Source: Omphiscola glabra (lineage: Eukaryota > Mollusca > Gastropoda > Lymnaeidae). From it: 64,000 bases of DNA. A model generated the notes under the pieces. That model saw only the letters and a list, made by a program, of their open reading frames with translations. It was not told the DNA's origin and did no database searches. Positions 13,975 through 27,003 of the stretch are shown piece by piece. The DNA lies in assembly GCA_964017045.1 (NCBI GenBank), contig OZ024809.1, positions 26,962,618 through 27,026,617 of the forward strand, written 5' to 3'. Both the position numbers and the translations under genes were made by a program. How positions within the stretch are numbered: the first letter of the stretch is position 1; the number at the start of each line of letters is the position of its first letter.

Positions 13975-14045
13975 TGTACAGCGCGGTGAGCCGAGCCCTT
14001 GGCTGGGGTACCGCGCTATATAAGACAACTAATAATAATAATAAG
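13975..14045 (+). mobile_element. LINE/SINE 3' tail with hairpin and (AAT)n
   Basis: The stretch AGCGCGGT ... ACCGCGCTATATAA forms a stem-loop and is followed by an AATAATAATAATAA tail. This layout (a GC stem closing on GCGCTATATAA, then an A/T microsatellite) is common at the 3' ends of CR1/L2-like LINEs and the SINEs that use them in invertebrates. The upstream 100 bp shows no domain, so only the 3' end is called. Confidence 0.5.
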
Positions 14046-17000
14046 AAGCCAGCAGTTGTCTGAAAATGCCAAGGCTTCATATAAGAAAAAAAACATTCAG
14101 CCTGAGGCCGCCTCCTCCGCACCCCATCCCTACAACAAGGCATGCAAAACCAACCAACCGGACATAAATCAACCAAAACTAATAACTAATGTAAAAATCT
14201 TTTTATAGTGAAAGTAATAACAAAACATGTACAGCAATAAAAGATTTGTTAACAAGCTGCGTGAGAATCAACATGGGCTAGGTCTAGGGGGTGGAGACCA
14301 AACTAATCTTCATCTACCGACAATATTATTCAAGTACTCTAATGAAACATAAAACGATGAATTTTAAAAATTCGTTTTAAAATATACAAGAAATTAAATA
14401 GTTTTAAATAAAAATATAATAATGATTAACTCACTAATTGCAAACATTATATTAATTTCTTGGTTTTGGACTTCTTTGGTCATCTACCAAGAAAGATTTC
14501 AAAGACTGTTGATGTGATAACAAGTATTAGTCTTTTTTTTAAAGTTATTTAATGAAATTTAAATCACTCTTTCTTTTTCTTGAAAAGTTCTCCACTTGTG
14601 GTGATAATTATTTTCCAGGAAATGAAAAGAGATGGGACATTATTTTCATACCTCCTAGATAACATTTACAATTAATTTTAATAGTAAAATGGCTTTTGAC
14701 AAAGAACAAAACCACAACTTGGGGGGTTACTAGGGTTACAATTATGAATAAAACAAAGCATTTTCAGCACTCTGCGGTACAAAGACATGCTGAGCAACAT
14801 TACATGCTGGTACAGAAACCATGGCAACCTTACAACAATTTAATCATGTTTATGGGGTTCCCATGGCAACATTGTAGCTAACAGAATACAAAAATATTGA
14901 TTATTCTAAAACAGATCATTTACGGTATATAGTCCTAAAGTTAGTGATGATATGAATTTAATCTACTTGAACAGAGCCGAAAGGAAGATATAACATCAAA
15001 ACATTTTTATCCAAATTTAAACTCTTCTTTAAAATCTTAATTTCAGAAAGGTTAGCAAGATTACACAATCTCATACTCATAAAAAAGAAATGCAAATGAT
15101 AACACTGTCTAAAAAACAAAATCTCAAAAACTAATAATCCATTGTACTTTTTTTTAAATTTAGGACTGTTTAATACCACAAATTATATAATGAAAAAACA
15201 TATTTCCAAGAAAAAAAACAAATAAGAATTGACAATTTCATTAGTGCATTTAGTGTAGTATTTTTTACTTTCCCTAAATAAATCCAAATAATATTTTTAA
15301 ATCTACTTCCCTTAGGTTCCTGATTAAAATGATGAGATTAACAATGACAAACAAACTCATTGCCGCTTTCAATTAAAGTAAAATAACAAAAATAACCAAA
15401 TATTAATTTAATTATACATTTCAAGGCGGCGGCCGCACAATTTAAAAATTTTTTACATATATTTTTTTTATAAATGAGATATGAGCGCATTCATTTTCAT
15501 CCTTTGCACATAAAATTTATAGCACACAAAAAACAAATTCTATTTCGCACAAAATCCCATTTCTTCAAGAGAATAAACGATGATTTTTAAGAATATAAAT
15601 GTATTTATAAAATGAGTAATTATAAATAAATAGAACTATTTCACCAGAACTTGGTGAATACAAAAATGATCCCAGATGTAAAACTTCAAAATCAATGCAT
15701 CTCTTTTTATTTCACACGGGGAGTCTAGCAAGTAGCCTTTTTAAGTAGAATACAAAATAGAAGCACACGATGGACTATAAACACAAGTAAAATTAAGCAG
15801 CTGCCATTCTTAGCTAGCAGCCATATAATTAAATTTTAAAAGTTTTTATAAATTAATAAAAAGCAGTTCAAGTACTTTGGTGTCTCTGTTTAAAAAAAAA
15901 ATAGCTTTAAAAGCTCTTAGAAATTCTTTTAAAAGCAAGCCATGGGCTGACTTTGCTGCCCTTCCATTTCAAGGCATTTATAGATTCATAGCTTTACGTC
16001 AGTGATGACATCATACTTACGTTATTATAAAATGAAGTAGTGTTGATGGAAATTATAAAAGAATATGATGTTGAGTTATCTAAAATGTTTTTTATAATGG
16101 TGAATAAAAGGACAGGAAGCCAAGAAAGATGAAATAAAACAAATCTTCAACAAAAAGCAGAGGACCATTTAAAAAGATGGCATACCCCAATTTTATTGAA
16201 ACTGTTAAAATTCAATTATTGCACAAAAAAAATATTAGCAAAAAAACACATTTAAAAAAATAGACACATTTAAAATATATACTCAAATTGTAAGTTTTAC
16301 TATAAAAAATATATATAAAAGTTGCATGTACTGTCTATCTATAATGCAATATCCATTCAGTATTTATAAGAGGAAGAATTACATAAAAAAATCTCATGCA
16401 GAGACATAGTGAATATAAATAAATGCTAAAGAGAGAGGCACTGTATATTGTTATATAAGCTAATAGTAGAGAAAACATAAGACATGAACAAGTCTCAAGC
16501 AGTCATGATATTAACAAGAAGTGGAGGTGGCTTTTAAACAGGAGTCGCTAGTTCAATGGTCCCATCTACATCTCTTTTACAAGTGCAATGTTAACAGAGA
16601 TACAGATACAAACCGAGATGGGATAAACTGATTTATTTCAACTATGAAGCCACGGATCAGTTCGACCTTAACGGTCTTTAGCTGTCATTTCTATATAACA
16701 CATTATTCAACAGAGAGACTGAATCCACTGCTAAATTTATTTATAAATCGATGTGTTGGGAAAAAGAACAAAAAAACTCAGTGAGTAATAGATATCTTTT
16801 CAACACACAAGGTATTGCTTTGGTGATTGTCTCAGATTGGAAACAAAGATTGATTTGGCTTCAACAATTCCATGTTTGATTAACAAACAAATGTGCAAGT
16901 TTCTGTTGATATCCGGGTTTAAATAAATCAATAAACATCCTACACGTGGCAAAAATATCAACATTTTAAAAAATTTGCAGTTTCCAGTTAAAATGAGAAC

Positions 17001-17346
17001 TTTCTCAAGATTACATGTAAAAATTACAATGAAAAGTGTTAGCCTCATGACATCCATTGCCTCATGACATCCATTGCCTCCAGGACTGATTTGGTAAACA
17101 AATGCCAATGAGGTTTGTGAGTGAATGGCATCAAAGTGTTAAGATTTATTATCATATAAGACATGTAGGCATGCACAAGAAAAAACTTGAATTTTGTTTA
17201 AATGTTACATGTACACGTACTGAGAGATTAATATTACAATAGAAAAAGGGGAATACTGCTAGGACAAGAATCTTAACAGTGATCTATATCTGGAGACAAA
17301 AATTATCCTTTAAAAAAATGATGACCTTTGACTTTATTTCTTGACC

Positions 17347-17505
17347 TATTCTCAACAATACAAAGCAACCCCATTGGTCAGCAATACAAGCCACACCCAT
17401 TGGTCTATTCTCACTAATACAAGCCACACCCATTGGTCTATTCTCACCAAAACTAGCCACACCCATTGGTCTATTCTCACCAATACAAGCAACTCCATTA
17501 TTCTG
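17347..17505. repeat. 33-bp tandem repeat, about 4-5 units
   Basis: Units read ATTGGTCTATTCTCACC followed by AATACAAGCCACACCC, with small differences between copies. They lie in the 3' flank or distal 3' UTR of the scramblase gene. No function is suggested by the sequence. Confidence 0.85.
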
Positions 17506-18847
17506 TTTGTTTAAATAACTTTTTTTATTTTATGATTGAAAAAAAAAATGTAAAAAGAATGGTGCTTGAAGAGTAGTAGTGAGTAGCATGTAGTGAGTTA
17601 ATCTTTCCTACTAAGTTGCATCGCAACGACAGAGTTCAAATAATTCTTGGGTTCACATGTACATCATTATTAAAACAACATTTGTAAGACAGCTGTACAA
17701 AGCTTGCTACATGCTGCAACAAATAATCTACAATAAAAACCCAGCCCCATTAATTTCAGTAGTTGAAAAATATGAACTCACTACTTTAGATTTTAATACA
17801 CAAAACAAAAAAAATTACCTGTATACACATCAGCTGTACTTATATATACCAATAAATTATACAAGAGTTTGTTCAGCTTTAATGGGCACAAAGGGTCATA
17901 AAAACTAAGCCTCTAAAATGGTGCGGATAAAAACAGATCTATTAAAAGCTTGGCCGGTTAAGTACATGACTTTGTAATCTTTCACTTAGTTTCTTCAAAA
18001 AATTTGACCCATTATCAATTTAATAGCATTAATTTACTAACTGAATTCCTAAAACTTCAATAGATTTTCTTAAAGCACAAAAGCTGCCCTACTTTAAAAC
18101 AATTAAGATTAAAAACCTATCGAGAGCTCTCCATCAATAAAATTTACTCTTCAATATTTTGAAGCTTCACAATACGCAAAAATTCCTTTTTTAGCTAAAG
18201 GTTTTATTCTGTGCATAAATATTCTCATATATTGGAAGAAAGAGAAGGGAAAAAATATAATTTCTTCTATTTTGATGATAATCAACTGTGCAGAAAGTTG
18301 ATGAGAATATATCCCAGTCATGAGAGATCAAAGAATGTCTTAACCCCAAGTCCAAACACAGCACAAATCAGATGAGAAAATATCTTACATCATTGTAAAG
18401 TCTTCAAAAACAAGATTATTTTATAAATATACTGACCATTAATATACTGACCATTTTAGGCGACATTTTGCAAGCTGCAATGATTTTAAAGAATTAAAAA
18501 TTATTTTTTCCATAAGTGTAATTAAGATAAAAATACGCAGTAGGCCGTTAGTTCCATAGAGACGTTTTACCAAAAGAGTAAAATAAATATTTGCAGCATG
18601 GTTATGTTGAAGAATATAATTATACAAAACTTTCATTATAATGATATACAATTTAATGAAATACAATAGTAACCAAGAGTGGCCAGGGAGCCTCATTCAA
18701 CATCTCTGTTGCCGTGAGATTCCGATTTTTTTTTAAATCCTGTACGGCTTATTATGACATCTGACTTACTTTCACTGACCAAAAATCATGAGCAAAAGAA
18801 ACGAAATTGTTGTAAACCAGCTCCCGTGGTCCTCAAACTTGACAGCT

Positions 18848-21800
18848 TCACCCGGTGATTCTTTTGGCTTCATCTTTCACATCACCGCTGTCGTGTTCAA
18901 AATACATAAAGTCCTGTACAGAAATAACAAGAGTTTTAATTTTGTCTGCTGAGTTAGATACAACGTTCCTCGGGTGGCGTCACTTCATGTAACAAAACTG
19001 TACACAATTTTCCGTCGTAGATTAGATCAACAGTTATAAGATTGGTATAAAGTAGAAAGATGTGTGAGAATTTCTATTTTTATTTGTCCCTAAATTGTCT
19101 ATTTATAGACAGCTGATTATTAACTATTTATTAAAAACATCAGAAAAATTCAATAGGAAAGGTAACTAGAATCATTGAACTAATCTTTTGATTGAATGAC
19201 TTGTTATCATTGAACTAATCTTTTGATTGAATGACTTGTTATCATTGAACTAATCTTTTGATTGAATGACTTGTTATCATTGAACTAATCTTTTGATTGA
19301 ATGACTTGTTATCATTCATTAATCATTTTATTGAATGACTTGCTATCATTGAATCAATCATTTAATTGAATGACTTACTATCAAAAAGACAGCTCCCAGC
19401 ACTGTGGCTTTTGTCTTAACATCAAGATCGAGTGGAAAAGTTACACCAAAATTATCGGCATCTGTAAAGACTTCCTTGGCAAGTCCTGACCATTGTTTAG
19501 TGATTTGGCCAACATGAGTCTTTTCATCAGGTGATGTCACCTGCAAAGGATATTTGTACATCACAGATGACATCATTTGTTTGATACAGCTTCAAACCCC
19601 ACCCCCCACCCAAAAAAATCCATTAAAGCAGAGATACAAAATCTTATAGCCATTAATGTTTTTATAATGACATTTATAACATGAAGCCTAAAGTCATAAT
19701 GTGGCCCATATGACATAAGGCATAAAATCATTAATGTGGTCATTATGACATTTTTGACATGAGGCATAAAGTCATTAATGTGTTCATTATGGCATTTATG
19801 ACATGAGGCCTAAAGTCATTAATGTGGTCATTATGACATTTATAGCATGAGGCATAAAGTCAATGTGTTCATTATGGCATTTATGACATGAGTCCTAAGT
19901 CATTAATGTGATCATTATGACTTATGACATGAGGCATAAAGTCATTAATGTGGTCATTATGACAGGAGGCCTAAAGTCATTGATGTGGTCATTATGACAT
20001 GTATGGCATGAGGCCTAAAATCATGAATATGGTCATAATATAATCAAACTTAAAAAGCACTTGTAATTTCAGTGTTAACAAAGCCACAGTATAAATTATG
20101 TGCTTCATGAAGCCACTTTCCTGTAAAAAGATTGAGAGCCCTTGAATTATGCCATTATCCAACTAAACATACATGACATTGATAAGTGACTACACTTGGA
20201 GTTTTTTAAACAAAAATTTATTCAGTAAGATTAAAATAAAAAGCAGACAACAAATCTCAGGTCCCAACCTCAGATCCCAACCTCGCAATCAAGTTTCTTT
20301 GGACAAGAAACAGTTCCGATACAATGACTCTTACAACAGTGGCTAAGCCATCGGTCTGTTAAGTTAACTGTAGCTGTACTTGACATTTTCTCATCTTTTT
20401 CCAATTAAAAACCAATGAAATGACACTAGACGTTGCTGCTAACTGGACAAGTGACCACTAAACAACACAAGAGATGAGCACCTACCTCAAATTCAATATC
20501 ACCACAGATGTTGCACCTAAAACATGGGCCCTTGATCCGTAGCATGGTCTTGTCCTCTGCATTTTTTACCATGTATTTGGGGTGACAACAGCTCCAAGCC
20601 TGGCGCACATAGCCAATGACCGAGCCCTTCGGAGCTTCCACTGTCAGTTTCTAATGAATTTACAAAGATTCAATACTTTTAAACATTTAAGGAGGGCATC
20701 TGGTTTTTTACTTTCAATATCGTCACAAGACACTGCAACCAAGCTACATAAAAATCACATTTGTAACAATTAAATTTTAACACATTAGAATCCACTACTG
20801 ATTGATAATTTCTATTTCTCATCATGAACAATAACATAACTGTCGTTATTACACCATCTCTTATTTCTCAATCTCTGTTTGTTATACTTCTCAATCTCTG
20901 TTTGTTATACTTCTCAATCTCTGTTTGTTATACTTCTCAATCTCTGTTTGTTATACTTCTCAATCTCTGTTTGTTATACTTCTCAATCTCTGTTTGTTAT
21001 ACTTCTCAATCTCTGTTTGTTATACTTCTCAATCTCTGTTTGTTATACTTCTCAATCTCTGTTTGTTATACTTCTCAATCTCTGTTTGTTTATACTTCTC
21101 ACCTGCAGACAACAAGGACACCAACAAGTGCTACACCGAAGAGGCCGGGACAGGTGAATAACCTCCTTTTTGTGATTGTCCATAATCTTCATGTCGAACG
21201 GTCTGGCAGCTCCACAACAGTTACGTGTACAGCAACATGTGTCTGAACAAATGTTTTAATTTCATAGTGAATATAGGAAGTTACTGAATCAGCGTAACAA
21301 AAAAAAAAGATAAGAATTTCAAATCTTCTTTCCGCCCATTCCATTTTGAGCAAATTTTTTAAATTAATTTCTTTATCGCAGAAATGGCTGCATTAATACG
21401 ATTAAACCAAAACTCATAATAATGAAGACCAATCAAATGGCAGACATTTTACCCTATGTTAAGGCAGACATTTTTCTCCAACGTTCAATCTGCCTTATAT
21501 ATCAACATTACTAATGAATTGTTACCTTCCACTGCAATAAACACTCTTTGGTTCATTGAATTTTTTACTTCATATTTGTTGTTGGTTTCAAAGCCAGTGA
21601 AAGCTGAGATGAAAAGACATAAAAGAATATTGAGTTAGATATAGAAGAATCATCGAGTTAGTCAAAAATTATCATAGCCAATCATTTATTTTTAATTTGT
21701 GGTCGAAGAACAACCAAAATTATGACTTAATCAATCACTAACAATACATATGATCACTAACAATACATATGATCACTAACAATAAATGTGATAACTAACT

Positions 21801-22561
21801 ATATATATGATATCAATTTAATAACCTTCAATGGCTTCAATCTTCTGCTTAACCAATAGTTGGTCTACTTGAGTGAGGTAATCCAATCCAGGAGGGCAAC
21901 TAATGGGTGGGGCCTGGGGGGCAGGAGCCCAACCTGATGGTGCAGGGGGAGCTGAAAACAAAGCACAGATGATATTTAGTATCATTAGTTTTGAATTTGC
22001 CAGTATTCATAAATAATATGTTTAATCAAATTATTTTATTTTGTACTAACAATAAGGTTTTAAATGATTCAATAAAAATCTTAAAACGTATATCTCTTGA
22101 TAAGATATATTTAACAATCAAAGATTTCCCCCAAAAACATAGTGATAATATCAAAGTTCCATTTTTATTATCAAAATGAACTCACCTCCAGGCATAGGTT
22201 GAGCAGCAATGGGATCATGGCCAGGTTGAGAATACCCAGGATTGGACTGGCCACCAGGCATAGGTTGCATGGCAATTACCTCGCCACCACTTGCATGTGG
22301 ATACCCGGCGTTGGCATGACCCCCGGCAGGATAGCTTTGATAACCTGGAGCGGGGTATCCAGCCGCAGGGGGTGGGTAGCCGCCTCCTGAAGGTGGGTAG
22401 CCCCCTCCTGTGGGATAGCCCGACTGGTAGCCTACGTCAGGCCCAGGGTATTGACCTCCAGGTGGAGGAGCAGACGGGTGACCACCTTGACCTGGTATCA
22501 CAGGATAGGGTGATGAGGCTGGTCCAGGGTACACCTCGGGAGGAGGGGGTTTTCCACTCAT
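18848..22561 (-). CDS. PLSCR: Phospholipid scramblase, complete, seven coding exons
   Basis: This gene encodes a calcium-activated phospholipid scramblase, which in this family moves lipids between membrane leaflets. Coding exons in gene order are 22186-22561, 21826-21951, 21526-21603, 21103-21242, 20486-20650, 19379-19540 and 18848-18913. All junctions keep phase and the total is 1113 nt (370 residues). The N-terminal ~130 residues are rich in Pro, Gly and Tyr ([14 protein letters not shown]). The family core follows: [32 protein letters not shown], a Cys-rich segment ending CWCPCCLQ (the usual palmitoylation site), the calcium-loop motif [14 protein letters not shown] near residue 325, and a C-terminal hydrophobic helix ([16 protein letters not shown]). 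The start ATG lies 11 nt after a good acceptor (CTATTTAG), so a non-coding first exon lies upstream. All introns are GT-AG. Several short tandem repeats sit in its introns. Paralogue identity cannot be assigned. Confidence 0.96.
19165..19378. repeat. 35-bp tandem repeat ending at a scramblase splice donor
   Basis: Four good and two degenerate units of ATCATTGAACTAATC plus TTTTGATTGAATGACTTGTT lie in the last intron of the scramblase gene. The array runs directly into the splice donor of the exon at 19379-19540: on the minus strand the donor GTAAGTCATTCAAT is itself built from repeat sequence. Confidence 0.85.
19655..20040. repeat. ~44-bp imperfect tandem repeat in a scramblase intron
   Basis: About eight or nine copies of a unit containing GACATGAGGCNTAAAGTC, ATTAATGTGGTCATTATG and ACATTTAT lie in the intron between the exons at 19379-19540 and 20486-20650. 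Copies carry indels of a few bases. There is no coding potential. Confidence 0.85.
20862..21100. repeat. 23-bp tandem repeat next to a scramblase splice donor
   Basis: Ten nearly perfect copies of ACTTCTCAATCTC followed by TGTTTGTTAT end at TATACTTCTCAC, the splice donor of exon 21103-21242 on the minus strand. The unit is open in all three plus-strand frames, because 23 nt times 3 equals 69 nt. This produces spurious repeat-encoded open frames of up to 140 codons at 20824-21246. The homogeneity suggests recent expansion. Confidence 0.9.
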
Positions 22562-23533
22562 GTTCTACTCTTCTAAATAGATAATGACATAAATTTCCAT
22601 TAATTTTTTTTCTGATTTCTCTATATCTTAAATATATTTGTTAACAAAGCGCAGTAAAAAGTGCAAATATCATATTATTTAAAATTAAACCATAATATCT
22701 TTTTTTAATGCAGACATTATCCAAACCTCTGCTTACTTGGCCTAGTAATAGAGCCAAATTAGTATAAGTGTTTGTTTTACACGAAACAAATATTTCATTC
22801 AATAATTACTCACATCATCCTAAAACAGTTTTACTTTTGAAGGATTCATAGTTCAACGTGATATCAGTTTTTATATCCATTTCTATTCTCATTTTTTGTA
22901 GTTTCAAATATTAAATTTACATTAATAATACTTACATTCTTTTTACCTTAACGGTACGCACCACAGAATTATGCGAGAGGCACATTTTGGTACTATAATT
23001 TTGTTTTTAAAATGTGCCTTTGTTTATAAAGTTCCATTTCTAATAAAAACATAGATCACTTCCTGTTCTGAACTTTGAGCCACATTGATATTGTAGAGAT
23101 CTTCTAAAGCATATGTTTTTATTTTTAATTTATCTGTTACTGTTGTTTATTATTGTATTGTCTGCTGAAGAAGGTATTTAGCCATATATGCCAACCAGTG
23201 TGAGTGGAATAAAAAAAAGTTGCAAAAAGTCCCAAATAACTGTACAACAGCATTAAAAACTGAACAGGAAAAAAATGGCAAGTCGAAAGAAGTATAATTT
23301 ATCATTTTTTCATCCCTTTTGAATGTACATATGAAAAAATGAATAATCTCCCCTTAGTTTGAAAAAATTTGTAATCATTTTTACATCATTCATAAATAAA
23401 TGGATCTTTTGCATCTTTTAAATGAAAATAGATTAGTTATAGGTCCAATTTTTTTGTGAAATTTTAAATATTTTTTAATCTGGTCAATAGCAATTTTATT
23501 AAAAATGGACAGATGGTGAATTTGATAGCTTAA

Positions 23534-23711
23534 AGCCTGAGGTAGCAAGCCATACCATTGTAATAAATTAAATAGGATATAGTAACATAGATTCCTGTAT
23601 TTAAATTAATGATGTAAATTAAATTTGGTCAGTCTTGACAAAGTTGTTGAGTTTACCTTTTGGTTATAGCCTGAGGTAGCAAGCCATGCCATTGTAATAA
23701 ATTAAATAGGA
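23534..23711. repeat. Local direct duplication of ~44 bp
   Basis: The segments 23534-23577 and 23668-23711 share AGCCTGAGGTAGCAAGCCAT, then CCATTGTAATAAATTAAATA, with a single A/G difference. About 90 bp of different sequence separates them. This could be a small tandem duplication with later divergence or two solo pieces of a dispersed repeat. Confidence 0.7.
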
Positions 23712-24737
23712 ATAATGACTAATGATAATGCTAGTCATTGATTGATATCATGAGTAACTTTATTTATTATAAATTAAAAGAAACCTTAATCACAATAGTT
23801 TTTTTTTAGAGTAGCACAAATTATGGTTTACTACTCAAATTAGTTACTACTGTGCAACGCTATCTTTATATGAACGAATGATATTAATGAAACCACGCTG
23901 TATCTAAATTTAGATGGTCTACCGATCCTCAACTTGGTCATTTTCAACGGACGAATAGGATTTAAGTTTAAGATCTTGTTGTCCAATGTTGAATTTGTTG
24001 CATCACCAGCGTTGAACTTGCATCTTGTGCAAAAATATTACTGTTCTAAATCCAGTGAAAAGCTGTACATAAGCCTGTACAGTCGTACACCAAACCATGA
24101 CAAGTGTATAAAAACTGTATAAAGTTAAGTACAGGTAAACCGTACAGGATGGTATGTATGCATTTAGCCAAAACATCTGTTTAATTGTCATGACTTTTTT
24201 TCTTTTATGTTCATACATATTTTGACAGTATTTCTTTGCTTCACTTGGGGTTTAATTAGTCATGACTTGGACTAGTATATTTTTTTTTTCTATTACCAAA
24301 ATTAAAGATAATCAATATTGATTATTGAAATAATCAAAGCAACAGCATTTTATAGTTCTGTAAAGACATATATATATGTTAATTACCAACAGTTTATTGT
24401 CAAATTACAGATGATAAGTAATACTTTAAATTAACTTATCAACTTTCTTCGTTTTTATTGTGAGACTTTAGGGTTTGTTTAATGTCAGAGCTATCCAAAT
24501 ATGTTTCGTGACACACTTGTGCATGTTGTTATGACACGCTAGAGTGACACACTTGTGCATGTGTTATGACTTGCTAGTGTGACTGCTACAGTGTGTTGGT
24601 GTGTGGAATGAATGTTATGGGAAACCAATGAGTCTATGAAAAAAAACTATACTAACTCATCAGGGTCAGACATCTTTAACATCTTACAGGGCATTGAATT
24701 TATATTATTGCTAGTTATAGTATGGTACAGTTACATG

Positions 24738-24905
24738 GGTGCTGGGTGGCCATGCGTTCTAAACTAAGTCAATCCCAAGTTAGCGGACTGGGGTTCAATC
24801 CCCAGCAAAACCATAGAAAAACAAATCCAGCACCCTGGGTTGGATAGTACTAGATAATCTTGAATCTAAGAGAGCAACTTAAAACAAAATACAGCTCATG
24901 TTAAG
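24738..24905 (+). mobile_element. tRNA-derived SINE candidate
   Basis: The head GGGTGCTGGGTGGCC is followed about 45 nt later by GGGGTTCAATCCCC, a good Pol III B box inside a closed T-stem. This is followed by non-tRNA body sequence (CAGCACCCTGGGTTGG ... CAGCTCATGTTAAGGC). The clover-leaf is not complete and the body continues, so this is a SINE and not a functional tRNA gene. Ends and target duplication were not resolved. Confidence 0.5.
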
Positions 24906-26879
24906 GCTACTACTCTTGGCCTTGGTCATCTTTATAATATATCATGCATGCAGAGTATGCGTCAACAATCAAAGATGCCTAAAAAACAAAATATCGCCTT
25001 AGCCTATTGATTCTTATCATCTGATTCTGGGTTGGTGTTTTAATTGAACTTCTGTTATAATAAAATAAAATATAAATAAATATATGCTAATAATTTACTA
25101 ATAATAGTTATTGTAAATGTCATATTTAGTTTTGTGTATCATGAATAATGTAGGCATGTAGGCAGGCCTATCAAATACAAATCAAATACTTAGACATATA
25201 GTACAGACTTAGACATAGAATTAGAAGAACTACAAAGTTTAAAATTTTTAAAACTGAACCTGTAGGTTTATTTACGAATCCCATACCATAAATAATAAGA
25301 TAACTAATAATACATAATACTGTAATACTAGATAAGTTAGTCAATAGGCCTATCAATCAATTATTAAAACGGATCCCTTAATTTAACACTTAATTATTTA
25401 AATTATTAAATTAAGTTTAAGTTTAACCCTTTAATTTCTTTTTACGTATGGTGACTGGTCTTGATTCTGGTTTCGTTTTTAGTGCATTTCGTTTTAGTCT
25501 TACTCTTATACTTAGGATGTTTATAACTTATTCTTATAAGTATACTTGAGAAGTTACCAATCAATTTTAAAGTCTTCTTTGAGTAGTTAGTGTTTTACTA
25601 ATTAACTTTGCCATTCTTGCCTTGCCTGCCTTAGGGCTTAGGCCTAGTCTACTTATTCTATGTCTCTATGTATTACATAAAAAACATGACTTACGCTCTA
25701 TTTAAAATGAAAAAACTGCACGTTAAGCAATCACTAAATTCTATAATTTTAAACCACTTCAAGTTTGCGTAGATTTTTGTATCAAATGTATATACCACTA
25801 CGACTATGCCCTACCAGATGACGGTGTGAGCTATAAGAAGTTCAGTGAATCACTAATGTATAAACATGGTTCGTCACAATTATCTGACTCTTAAAGATAT
25901 CGATACTTAGACTTAGGATTTACTTTCAAAACAGGTACACTGTACACTGACCAAAAGGTGTTCTAATATATTTAATATTACATTTACAGTTTGATAATAT
26001 TTAACTTCTGTTATAATACTTTCCCATGAAAATGAAACTCTTTGCTAAATTAAATCACTTCAATTTAAACAAATAATTGAAAGTATCAAACCGAACACGA
26101 TACAATTTTTCATTACCAGGTTCGATAAAAATATGCTGATAAGGGTTACCGTTCGTAATTTGTACAATTTCAACGGGACTTGCTAGTTGTATTGCACAAT
26201 GCAAATAAATGTACATGTAGTATGTAGCCTACATATTCTCTCGCCTGTTACGAGATGTAGGCGTACTATATGAATAGTGCTATTTATATATGAAGTCAAA
26301 CCAGTTTATGCTACAAACACATAAAATTTTGTTTGAAAGAAGGATCGGATTACGGAAAGAGAATTGACTGGTTGCAATGCAATTGTAAATGATTTTAAAT
26401 TTAGAAAGTGTGGGTGGCGCCGCGCCCCCCCCCCCCCACTTTTTCCACCGGGCCGGTACTTTTGTTATATTTGAAAGGCTTTTATTCAGACCCTGTTAAA
26501 TAGAAGTATGGAGACAAATACAAAAAAAGACTCGAAATGGAACAAAACAAGCAAACAACTTTAACTAGAGCGGTGCCTGTGGTCATCTCATCAAAGAGCG
26601 GCGTTGAAGTGGATGATGTCATTTAGTTAGGTTACGTCTACGTGGTGTAGGAACGATAAGAAACAAAATAAAGAGTCGGGGGAAAAAATTCTTGGCCTGG
26701 AATCGGAAAAAAATTTTAAGTGAGGAGCCATGTTTATAAATAATAATGATATCTCATCTGCCAAAAAATATTTGAGTGAATTTTTCGTCAGGTGTGGCCA
26801 AATCATAATAAGATTAATAAGGCACAAATATTTTGCTGCCCTCGTGGACACTACTTCTCAGCTAAGTGCTATATTATAA

Positions 26880-27003
26880 TTTTTTTATATATTTTTTATT
26901 TTATTCGTTTTTCTGTCTGTTCGCTGATGAAGGCTTCCTGCCGACATGTTCGTTGTTTTGTTGCGTTCCTTTTTTCAGGTTTAACCTTACAGTAAGGCTT
27001 ACT
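26880..27003. repeat. Left half of dispersed repeat X, split by an insertion
   Basis: The sequence TGATGAAGGCTTCCTGCC, TTGTTTTGTTGCGTTCC, TTTTTTCAGGTTTAACCTTAC matches the left part of 44540-44640. Its continuation is found 3.3 kb away at 30298-30370. Together the two halves rebuild the order seen uninterrupted at 44540-44720, so the element between them inserted into an existing copy. Confidence 0.65.

Larger units (their letters stand above)
12611..18847. other. AT-rich non-coding DNA, 3' flank of the scramblase gene
   Basis: Apart from the small repeats listed separately, this 6-kb stretch shows no coding exon I can support. It is rich in A/T runs and many TTTATT sequences, which on the minus strand are AATAAA-type poly(A) signals. 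The lowest-coordinate part next to the scramblase stop codon must hold its 3' UTR, but its end cannot be fixed by reading. The longest open frame, about 100 codons on the minus strand at 16800-17108, has no recognisable domain and spans a small local duplication (GCCTCATGACATCCATT, twice near 17045). Confidence 0.6.
22573..26879. other. Intergenic DNA upstream of the scramblase gene
   Basis: This is AT-rich DNA with no supported coding exon. It should contain the promoter and a non-coding first exon of the scramblase gene, but I cannot place them. It holds a local duplication (23534-23577 and 23668-23711, sharing AGCCTGAGGTAGCAAGCCAT), a tRNA-like SINE near 24738, and a C14-type homopolymer near 26430. 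Several short open frames here lack any recognisable motif. Confidence 0.55.

Noticed and set aside
16800..17108. Minus-strand 102-codon open frame as a gene
   Set aside because: No domain, no splice context, AT-rich, and it covers a short local duplication. It is likely 3' flank of the scramblase gene.
20824..21246. Plus-strand 140-codon open frame
   Set aside because: It is translation of the 23-bp minisatellite plus the antisense of a scramblase exon.
22291..22584. Plus-strand 97-codon open frame
   Set aside because: It is the antisense of the Pro/Gly-rich first scramblase exon, whose minus-strand reading has clear family similarity.
24738..24830. tRNA gene
   Set aside because: Only the B box and T-stem are convincing; the acceptor stem and anticodon arm do not close, and the sequence continues into a SINE body.
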